A DNA stretch of 64,000 bases from Rhynchospora pubera (Eukaryota; Streptophyta; Magnoliopsida; Poales; Cyperaceae). Below, in pieces: positions 49,001 through 57,306 of the stretch (positions are counted from its first letter, which is position 1; each line of letters opens with the position of its first letter). The notes beneath the pieces were generated by a model that worked only from the letters and a program-made list of their open reading frames with translations, did not search any database and was not told where the DNA came from. The translations under genes and the position numbers were made by a program. The stretch is taken from positions 254,868,229 through 254,932,228 of the forward strand of contig CM051459.1 in NCBI GenBank assembly GCA_028095005.1. The letters run 5' to 3'.

Positions 49001-52000
49001 AGGGGTTAGCACGCTAGATCTAGCATGTAAATATGTGTTTCTGTCGTTCGATCGATTTGATTTGTGGTTGGATATCAATCACGAAGCACCAATATATTTT
49101 GGTTTCCTGTCTAATAAACAAATAAATTGAATAATATATTTATTTGTATTGCCGATAAATCGATTGAGCAATATATTTTTTATTACCTAACATTATTTTT
49201 AAGGGACAAGCCAAGATGGTAAGACTGTTTTTTTTTTTTTTTTGTTTGATAACCGCCCGTAGGCACTTAGATGGTAGACTGAATCATCACTTAATTAGGT
49301 GGAAATGTACTATTGGAACGATTATTATAGCAAAATATTAAGGGACATAGATTCCAAATAGACTGAAGAAGACACGTATGTTCGTAGCCTAGTTGTGTCG
49401 GCAACTGATACAGATCTCGTACTCATTTAAACCTGCTTGCATGGGCAACCTAACATACAGCTATGCTATGCACCTATAATTTATAATTTATTATATACTG
49501 TATATGTGTGGTACACCTCAATTTATTTCATTTTGCTTCAATTATTTAAATAGGCAACACTAGCTTAATTTATTGATTGTACTAGCTTGCTTTTCATTTT
49601 ACTATTGTCACATTGCACGGACATTGTTGACTTTACTAGATTGAGAAAAATGTGAAACGCCTTAACATAATTCAATGATACTGCTTGGAGTAGTTTTACA
49701 TTTTATTAAGGGGAGAATCATTTTATAACGGTTTATCTTGACAATATATTCTCCAATCATCTCAAATAAACTTTTGAAGTTACCATATATAGGGCATCGA
49801 TCAAATTTCATTCAATTTTAGTACGGTTTCTTGATGCATCAAGAGCTGTTAATTTTAATTTTTTTAAAAAATTCAAATAATTTGATGATTGATAAAACAT
49901 GCACCAGATCTAATTATTTACTTTTTTTGAATAGTATCGTTTTTTTTTATAAGTATGCTATCTGCACTATATACATCATGCCTATAATTAATGTTGGATT
50001 TTTCTATTTAAACTTTATTTTTTTACGATCATCAAGATTGTCAAAGTAAGATAATTGCCAAGTGCTGGAGTAAATTAACTGATTGAAAATCCAGCCAAAT
50101 ATCAACCATGCTAACAATTTTAAACATAATTAGCTGAAAAACTGAAGTCATGCATGCATGGATTATCACCAATTCCAGTTAGCTTGTTTTGGTAGAATAG
50201 CAGCTCATTTGTTTTTTTTTTGTAGTGGTGAGTGCACAGTGGAGTTACCACTTACCACCTCTCTGGACTTGGACAAAAGATTGAAAGAGATACCACAAAA
50301 GTTATATAGCTAGTTATATAAAAAAAAATTGAGTATGAAAAATGGGCTTGTGGGGCTTAAGAAAATTACTCCCTTGGGCTTAATGCTAAGATAACTTGAA
50401 TCAAATTGAGCTTATCTTGAATGAGATTGCATTAACTTGAATTTAGCCTTTTCATTTGGAGCTTGTCTGGCTTGGTTTTATTTTGGCTAGAATGTGAACT
50501 AGTGACTTGATTTCCAGCTATATTCTCAGTTAAATGTCAGCGAGCGAGCTAGCTACCACATACAACTAGTGAGTCATTAGAGTTCTTGACAGTAGTATCT
50601 TATTTTTAGCAGGGAGGTCTGAATTTTTGGGAACTGAATTTTTGGAGAGTTTGGTTATGCTGGCACCAACGAAAGAGGAAGAGTTTTTAATGAAGCACTA
50701 TAGAGGTGATGTTACCCAGCTTAATGCAGCTGAGAGGTTTCTGAAGGTCATACTTGATGTGCCTTTTGCTATGAAAAGAATTGATGTCATGCTGTACCGA
50801 GCAAGATTTGATACCGACATCCGTTATCTCAAACAATCATTCCAAACACTTCAGGTAAATGTCATGTCACTGGAAATCGAGCCAATTCTTGGTGTCTGGG
50901 ATTATCTAGCTGTTTGTGTCATAATTAATGTTTTCGGCTGATTGCAACTATTGTTGGGTTCCCTCAACTTGATAACTAGACTGAGCCTGATAGGTTTGTA
51001 TTTTACAAGGTTTTTGAGCTGAACATTTAGTATTTCTTTGGTATAATACTGGTCTACTCTAGATTCCCAAATGAGTAGCAATTTTAAGTCCAATATTGGA
51101 AAAATAAATGCCTGGTTTGTGGCTGGGGAAACCAGTGATATGTAGTAATATTGGCCCAACCTGACCACAATCAAGTATTGTACATTTGTATCTGTTCCTT
51201 GAGGTTTTCGTGGTTTTTTATTTTCTGACGATCTAATCATTAAACAAAGAAACATATATTAGTTAAGTTTATTTCCTCGCACCAATATAATGAGACGATA
51301 TGATATCCCTTCAGATGCTTTTCAGGATGCTTGTCAAGACCTAAGAAGTAACAAGCTCTTTTTGAGGCTTCTTGAATCAGCTACTGGTACAACAAATCAA
51401 TTAAATAATAACAACATCAATGGAAATGCCAGATTCTCGAGGCTTGATTCTTTATTGGCCCTGTGCAACGCTAGGGGGGAAGATGGAAAAGCAACACCAC
51501 TTCATTTCACAGTTCAAAACTTAGTCTCAAATAAGACAAATTCTGACATCATTAGAGAAGAGGAATTCAAACAGAAAGGATTAAAGGCCATTTCGGGGCT
51601 AAGTGCTGAGCTTGAAAATGTGAAAAAGGCTGCGGAAATGGATTTGCACTTGATTAGGGACTGGGTCAGGAAACAAGAGTTAGGGTTGGAAAAGGTTAGA
51701 TGGCTATTGCAACTGGACAAGGCATGTAGTGTTGGTGAAAATTTCTTTAAAAGAATGAAGAAATTTGCGAACGAGGCTGAAATTGAGATTGAGAATGTTA
51801 AAGAGCAGGAGGCGGCGACTTTGAGGTGGATCAGGGAAACAACAGAGTACTTCAATTTGACAAAAGATGCCACAAATCCTCTGAGGATATTCATTTTGGT
51901 GAGAGATTTTTTATTGTTGCTGGTAAGTGTGTGCAAGGATCTAGGGAGAATGCAAGACAGAGCTATGATTGGTTCTCTTTCTGGCCGGTTTTCGCAATTT

Positions 52001-52027
52001 TCTCCCATTTCAAGTGCCGTTACTTGA
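40065..52027 (+). CDS. Class I formin-like protein with degenerate FH1/FH2 start
   Basis: Class I plant formins are membrane-anchored proteins that nucleate and cap actin filaments through the FH2 domain. Exons: 40065-40801, 40916-41106, 50613-50854, 51326-52027, joining to 623 residues in one open frame. A Pro-rich stretch (QWTPPPPSPPSPP) and a membrane segment (about 55-78, KIAIIVSSIFVGFLFFLSIL) are present. There is no N-terminal signal peptide, and an in-frame stop lies upstream of the Met. The long Pro-rich FH1 is missing. The FH2 entry LHWDKV of the family is replaced by a stretch with LHENV. From about 246 the FH2 is clear: LDDDMIE, ILLRALNLTTEDVCGALL, APTKEEE, ILDVPFAMKRIDVMLYRARF, LRSNKLFLRLLES, GKATPLHFTVQNLV, FILVRDFLLLLVSVCKDLG. 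The usual GNRMN is TNQLN. Intron 2 is about 9.5 kb. Actin activity is doubtful. Confidence 0.8.
41149..41681. mobile_element. MULE-type MITE in formin intron 2 (with nested insertion)
   Basis: The left end 'ggtgtctaatatattggacgg' and the right end, reverse-complemented, 'gagtttaatatattagacgg' are inverted partners, with 'gagaaatgcta' preserved at the right terminus. It is the same family as 55096-55500. The left terminal bases are degraded and I find no matching 9-base duplication. It starts only about 45 bases after the exon 2 donor site. A Tourist-like element sits inside it at 41261-41402. Confidence 0.75.
41261..41402. mobile_element. Tourist-like MITE nested inside the MULE-type MITE
   Basis: Starts GGTTCCGTTTGGAT and ends ATCCAAACGGAGCC. 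The related element at 55.1-55.5 kb shows the uninterrupted sequence 'tcttcatattgaaaactt' at this point, which serves as an empty site. The apparent target duplication is ATT. Internal 'gggaagaagagaagaagg' is purine-rich. The nesting orders the two insertions. Confidence 0.75.
41785..42329. mobile_element. hAT-type element with 'tagcgg' subterminal repeats
   Basis: The left end is CATAAGTTTAAATAGCGG and the right end reverse-complemented is CAAAGGTTTAAATAGCGG. The exact 8-base duplication ctattaac flanks it (41777-41784 and 42330-42337). About a dozen 'atagcgg' or 'gctatagcg' words crowd the first 170 bases and the inverted form 'ccgctatccgctat' the last 90, as expected for transposase-binding arrays. 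The middle is plain AT-rich DNA. Confidence 0.88.
42338..45806. other. Formin intron 2, middle part: no supported gene
   Basis: Mostly AT-rich intron. On the minus strand, downstream of the RPL13A remnant, two stretches look exon-like: 45562 down to about 45490 (EGAEIWVLKKAMPQEIV, then a shift to FTVPKEFLSEYV), and 45375-45303 between an AG and a GTAAG (IQNDSSKDPLIKVEQCEKEI). I do not recognise the protein. A frame of 70 codons at 44452-44240 has no known domain. Confidence 0.35.
45807..46129 (-). pseudogene. RPL13A: RPL13A (uL13) pseudogene, antisense inside the formin intron
   Basis: uL13 is a large-subunit ribosomal protein of about 206 residues in plants. On the minus strand 46129-45968 encodes its N-terminus almost perfectly: MVSGSGICARRIVVDARQHM, LGRLASILAKELLNGQ, VVVVRCEEICISGGLVR. 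The next family residues QKMK appear as stop-KMK, because the Gln codon is replaced by TAA. About 33 residues (YMRFLRKRM... through ...RG) are then missing, and a remnant of intron with its AG leads to 45923-45807: MIPHKTKRGAAALARWKAYE, GVPPPYDRTKRMVIPDALK. The C-terminal exon was not found. Retained intron sequence argues against a processed copy. The gene is broken but recent enough that most codons match. Confidence 0.85.
46130..47470. other. Formin intron 2: flank of the RPL13A pseudogene
   Basis: 46130-46380 probably includes the old RPL13A leader and promoter on the minus strand. From 46400 to 47470 I see only AT-rich DNA with A and T runs. No exon supported. Confidence 0.35.
47471..47501 (-). 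mobile_element. Tiny poly(A)-tailed insertion with 16-bp target duplication
   Basis: The 16 bases cttcattattgaattt lie at 47455-47470 and 47502-47517. Between them are only a T run and gaacttcaaagcccgtaggca. On the minus strand the insert is TGCCTACGGGCTTTGAAGTTC followed by poly(A), i.e. the last ~21 bases of a retroelement (SINE or LINE) plus its tail. Confidence 0.7.
47575..47622 (-). mobile_element. Tiny poly(A)-tailed insertion, different 3' end
   Basis: A near-duplicate 'cagactcgagt'/'cagactcgtgt' flanks a T run and 'cactaggtagcggctatctag'. On the minus strand a short body ends in poly(A). The body differs from the GCCTACGGGC group, so a second source element is likely. Borders approximate. 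Confidence 0.4.
48215..48545. repeat. Degenerate minisatellite, period about 20-25 bases
   Basis: The word 'ttaattgtcctagaaaaaatg' and variants (taattgtcttggaa, ttaattattctggaaa) repeat about a dozen times with strong divergence. It lies in formin intron 2 and has no coding value. Confidence 0.65.
48870..48925 (-). mobile_element. Tiny insertion carrying the 'gcccgtaggca'-type 3' end
   Basis: The words 'aatgtttaaaattttt' and 'aatgttcaattttt' bracket 'ctcgagcgtaaaggcccgtaggca'. It shares the GCCCGTAGGCA core with 47491-47501 and 49255-49265. The target duplication is imperfect, so this copy is older or the borders are off by a few bases. Confidence 0.45.
49228..49268 (-). mobile_element. Tiny poly(A)-tailed insertion with 13-14-bp target duplication
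   Basis: agatggtaagactg (49214-49227) and agatggtagactg (49269-49281) flank a run of T plus gtttgataaccgcccgtaggcactt. On the minus strand this is AAGTGCCTACGGGCGG, a short spacer and a poly(A) tail. Same 3' end group as the insertion at 47471-47501. Confidence 0.65.
49282..50612. other. Formin intron 2, last part: no gene
   Basis: AT-rich intron sequence up to the acceptor AG at 50611-50612. No transposon end or exon recognised. Confidence 0.45.
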
Positions 52028-53372
52028 TATTTATTTGCACGGTTATGAAATGAAAAAAAAATGCAGCAGTCGGATAAATAAATCTCAATAATAACTTCAA
52101 TTGATAAATAAAAGAAATAGGAGATTAGATGGTAAGATAGATGTGTTAGTGTCACTGTAAATTAAAAGCTGCTTTGCCAAAGGAGACCATGATTATTTGT
52201 TTGTTGGTGTTTAAATTGACAAAAGTGCTTTCAATGCCGAGTCTGCATCTGCTGCAATTGTTGTGATGTAGCATTGTGCTTATTATTTAGGACCTTAATT
52301 CGGCTAGCTTTATTTTGTCCAAACAGTCGTATTTTCTACTTTTTTTTTTGTATGATTTCAACCATATGAACAAAACATGATGAGAAAATCCACATGAGTC
52401 ACCGTTATTCAATTAACTGGAAAAAAACCTTATCCTAACATCCAAAACGATGCAAGAAAGAACATTCCTTTCTTTATTTGAAAAACATATATATTTTTTT
52501 CTAAATCTTTTCCTTTACGTAAGGCCTGACATCCTTCAAAAGTATATCTTCCCACCACATAAGTCAGGTCAGACAACAATTAATTAAATCCATTATATTT
52601 TGCACTTCAGTCACCAAAGCTTGGTTGCAATCATTCAAAAAAATTTAATTTATTATAAAAGGATACGTAGCACTATTACGGTTTCTTTTTTCAAATTTTG
52701 TAATTTTCTATATCAATATTTAACATTAAAAAAATCCAAAAACTATTGAGCATGTTATTATAAATGCACACCAAAAACCTTTCTAAAGTAAAATTAGATA
52801 ATTAGGCAAATAACCAATAGTTACCCTATTTTACTTTTTTTTTCTCTTTTTTAAAACGCCGCCTCATTATGCTAGCTTATATCTGTTGCTATGGACATGA
52901 TAAATCGGCAAATCGATATTTAGCTCATAATTGAGAATTTTGTATGAATAAACGGTTCAGATTGAATCAAAATTGACGGCCCATCCTCCCTCTACTAATC
53001 TATAACGCTCACCTGACTAGAATTATCCTAATCAACAAAACCCCACTACAATTATCCTGCAATGTGTCAGCAGATTCTCCTACCTAAACATGGAAAATTA
53101 GATTGTATAATAGTTTTACTTTTACAATATAGACCATGCCACTTGTTTATATCTAGAACAACCAGACTGATGGTTCTATGTCTTTGCTCTTACTACTTGA
53201 ATATGACAATAACTGCCAATGATCCTAATCCTCTAACAACCGTTCAAATCCCCTCCATTCCCGCCCCCAAATTCGGACCTAAATCTAATTAAAGAAAAAA
53301 AAAAAAAGAAATTTGCCATACATTTCGTCTATTCTCCTGTTTCTCAGTTTCCCAGTTTCTCATCCCCAAAGG
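52028..53372. other. Intergenic, DUF936 gene promoter side
   Basis: It holds the formin 3' region and, near 53220-53370, a pyrimidine-rich leader leading into the DUF936 start. No separate gene is supported. Confidence 0.4.
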
Positions 53373-56300
53373 ATGGCACATTTCTCCTCAGCAGCCATGT
53401 CATCTCTCCAACCCGGCGTCATTCTGGAGCTCCTTCAGGCGGCTGATCCCTCCTCCCGAAAAGAAACCATACCCCTGACCGGTCACCTGGTCCCGGCTGT
53501 CCTTCAAGTCACTGGCATCACCCCTGCTGTTGCCGGCCCCGACATCTTCGCAGGCCATCAAGGTTTCTATCTCCGCCTCTCCGACCTCTCTCACTCCTCC
53601 TATTTCTCCCTCCCAGCAGAGCATGACAACCTAATCCTGGCCGACCGCCTCCACCTTGGCCAGCTCCTCCAGGTGATTTTAAGATAATTTCAATTAGTTT
53701 TCTGACATATCAATTGTTGGATGGATATTTAGTAACATCAATGATCTGCATTTTTGCAAATTGATTATTATTAAACTAAAATCAATTATTATAATATCAA
53801 TTTGCATAACTTTGTAACTAAATGATTTTCTTTTCCTTTTTTTTTGTTGGTGGATAGAACAGGTCAACTGCCTGAAGCCTTCTGTACCAGTCCCAATCCT
53901 ACATGAATTTCTCGTGCTTCCAGGTCGATTTCCCTGCCTAAAGGACACTGCTGACCTCACCGTCCCAAATCCCAATTCCAACAGTTCAAGCACAGATATC
54001 AAGAAGGTTATTTATACCTCCAGCTGTGCGTTTTCCCCTCGCGCCCCTCCCAGTCCAAAGGTAAAGTCGCATCTACCAAGGTCAGTGAGTGCTACCGCAT
54101 CAAGAACTTGGTTCATGTCATCGCCTCTGGATAATTCAGCCTTAAAGAAGGGTGAGTTGGAATGGAGGAGCTCAGAGGTGCTAAGCGAGTTGCGGAAGAT
54201 TAGGGTGACTTGCCCAGATGATGACAGTGGGAATGACTCTGATGAGTCGTCGAGGTTCTCTTCCTGTACCCCATCATCATCTAACTATTCTGCTTTACGA
54301 GACATGGCCAATTTGAAGTCTGTTAGGAAGGGCTGGGATGATACTGAAAGTTTGAAGAGTATTAAACCAACACATTCCCGAAGCCGTAGTGCAAGTGTAA
54401 GTCTGAAATGTAAATGTTCTGCTTTTAATGATTTAACCAATGTCTAATGGATAATTTTTTAGGATAAAGTAAGAGGATTTATAAGTGTCATGCATGTGCA
54501 TATTGAAAAATTTGAAGTGCCCCATTTAGGTTAAGGCAGTGAACTAGTTAAATGGTACAGCTATAGCAACAGTATCAACACCCAATCCTGCACTCATATC
54601 ACTATAATATACTCGTGTTATCAATTCCTGTTTGTATTGTTATCAGGGACGCTCGATCAAGATTGATACCAATTTTTTATCAAATTATTATAGGTCATCC
54701 TGGCTAATCAGTTGGTGTGATGATTTGCTTTGGGATAGAATTGTTCTCAAGTGATGTTATGTTACATCCTAATGAATTCAATGTTTTTAACCTCAGCATT
54801 TTCAATTTTCATGCTCTAGCTTTCTCCAAACCGGTTACCCCCTCCGCGTTCTATACCCAAAAACCCATCTTCTTTGGAGAAGATGTCTAGTAAAAGGAAA
54901 ACTGAGAGAGCTTTCAATGTGCTTGGAGGTTTCTCCAAGCGAAAGATCTATCCCACTCCATCTAAAACTACAAGAGAGAGCCCGTGCACACCATCTCATT
55001 TTTGTGCAGCTAATTTTATCAAGTGGCCAGAAAGCAGTGTTGCATGGACAACCCTTTCTCAGAACTTATCTAAGCATGGAAGGGTAATTGTTTTAGAGAA
55101 ATTTTAGTATCCAATATATTGGATAGATGAGTCCGTCTAATATGATTGTTTTCACATTTTTAAATTGCAAATGACCGATCCGAATCGTTCAATATGTTCT
55201 TCATATTGAAAACTTATAAGAAACCAGTTTTTACATTTTTTTAAATTTTTTTTACTTATTTTTGTTATTTTAGAAAATTCATGATATAAAAGTTATGGAT
55301 CGTCCAATAATAATGATTTTCTAAAATATAAAAAAAAATAGTAAAAATTTTTGAAAAAAATGTAAAAATTGGTTACTAATAAGTTTTCAATATGGAAAAC
55401 ATATTAAACGGTTCAGATCGGTCATTTGAAATTTAAAAATGTAAAAATGATCGTATTGGACGGACCCATCCTTCCAATACATTGGACAGTAGCATTTCTC
55501 ATTGTTTTAATTTTCCATATTTTTTTAAATATTTGATTTATTAAAATTTTCTATATTTTTAATAAACAAGACTTACTTAAATTGATTGTAAATATTGGTA
55601 ATAGGAAGCATTAAAGCACAGAGACTCGTCACTACAAACAGCTCTTGATGCACTGATGGAGGCATCCGCTTCTAATATTTTAATTCAATGCTTGAGGTAG
55701 ATTACATTTAATTTTGATGGAGAATTTCAAATCTTTGTTACTACCTCAATTATCAAAATTCAAAACAACCAATCCCAACTTCTTCCTGTGTTGTCCTACA
55801 TACTTGCATAATATCCATCCACATTTCCAAAGTAAAAACATGCTGTTCGGCTTTAGGATTTTGTGCTATTAGGATTTTGCCAGTACATGTTAGTCATACG
55901 AGATCGTTTAGTTAGCTTTCCTTTGTAGTAAAGCACTGCTCCAAACTCATAGTGAATTAATGTTGTTTTCATTTATTTTCAGTAAATATGCCGAAATACA
56001 TTCTGACAAGGATGATGACCCAAAAGATTTAATAGACAGATACTTGCAATTTCAAAGGGACCTAGATCAAGCCATACTAATTACACAATCAATGACTAAA
56101 CAAAAGAAGCTGAACAAAACCATATCAAAAACTGCCAGTGAGAGGAAGCAATGTGCCTTCTCCTGGATCAAAGCTGCACTTGAATCCAACCTTACCAAGC
56201 ATCCAAATCAAGCAATTCCCAACTCTAAATTTACAGCACCTGTAGATGAAACACTTGGTGAAAGTAAGATTGTGAGTCCTGTCTCTTGTTGTCAGAAGGC

Positions 56301-56694
56301 AAGATCGCGCAAAAGCGGCGATAATATGGCTGAACAAAATACCTTCTTGGCTGTACTTGAGCTAGCGACTGCACTTAGAATTGAATCAACTCAATGGTTC
56401 TTGAAGTATGTGGAAAAGTTCTTAGATGCCGTGGAGGCATGCGAGTCACATGTCGGTGGAGTACTTTGTCAGATGAAGAAACTTGATGATTGGTTGAATG
56501 ATGTATTGAAAAAGGAAAAGGCAGTTGTTTTGGTTGATAAAAATAAAGATTCTACCATGTTGTCAGAAGATGAAGATGAGGCTTGTGAGCGGGTGCGAAA
56601 GAAGATATATGGTGTGCTTCTGAGGCATGTGGAGAGCGCAGCGGTTGCTCTGGAGAGCATCAGTGTTACAGACGAAGAGAAAGAGACAGAATAA
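53373..56694 (+). CDS. DUF936 family plant protein
   Basis: DUF936 proteins are plant-specific, of unknown biochemistry. Exons: 53373-53672, 53863-54396, 54820-55083, 55605-55696, 55983-56694, giving 633 residues in frame. The N-terminal DUF936 block (about 9-135) shows LQPGVILELLQ, GHLVPAVLQVTGI, GFYLRLSDLSHSSYFSLP, DNLILADRLHLGQLLQ and VPVPILHEFLVLPGRFPCL. A Ser-rich, basic middle follows (SRSRSASLSPNRLPPPRS). The C-terminal conserved part (about 340-610) includes WTTLSQNLSKHGREALKHRD, ALMEASASNILIQCLR and ATALRIESTQWFLKYVEKFL. The family usually starts M-[AS]-SL-x-PG, so the Met at 53397 is an alternative start. An upstream in-frame Met at 53313 is less likely. Intron 3 contains a MULE-type MITE. 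Confidence 0.85.
55096..55500. mobile_element. MULE-type MITE with 9-bp target duplication, in DUF936 intron 3
   Basis: The left end GAGAAATTTTAGTATCCAAT and the right end reverse-complemented GAGAAATGCTACTGTCCAAT are inverted partners, with arms continuing about 150 bases. attgtttta lies at 55087-55095 and 55501-55509, a 9-base duplication characteristic of the Mutator superfamily. It sits 12 bases after the exon 3 donor. Related to 41149-41681. Confidence 0.88.
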
Positions 56695-57306
56695 TTTGTT
56701 TGAAACAACTTTTTTTTTTATTATTATTATTATTTTGGGTATACTTCTGCAGCTCTGTACATAACTTTGTCAGATTTTTGTATATATATACACGTAGAGT
56801 AAGAATGTGTAACATACAGTTTGTTTGAAATTGACTACTGAAAAGAAGAGATACTATAGAGACGGTCAATTTGTTAAGTTAAATTCTTTCTATTCATCTA
56901 TTGCATTGAGCACAAATACATCAAATTAGTGTTTATATATTCTCGAAGTAAAATAATTGTTGCAAAGGAAAGGGAAATCTGCATTTTATAAAACCCAATT
57001 TGTTGAAGATAAAAATATATTGCAAGAAGTAAAATTGCTCTTGTCATTAGTCAATCCAATTCCCATCGTTCAAGGTGTATATCGCCATCAGGTTCAGAAT
57101 TTCTTTTTACGGACACCCTTGACCCGTGTACATAAATGTAATTTCAAATTAGTCCAAACCGTATGAGAATAGGCCGATATAAAATTGTAAATTGAATTCT
57201 GATCAGGTTCACAACATGTCAACATAACATAAGGACTAAGGAGAGGCCGAGAGGGATTTGAAAATTAGGAGGGAAATAAAGCGAACGCGGGAGGGAGCAT
57301 GTCGCC
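56695..57306. other. Intergenic between DUF936 and PPR genes
   Basis: About 610 bases contain the DUF936 3' region and the PPR promoter. No gene, RNA or transposon end recognised. Confidence 0.5.

Noticed and set aside
51514..52155. 213-codon minus-strand frame
   Set aside because: It lies opposite the last formin exon, whose plus-strand frame clearly encodes the FH2 C-terminus.
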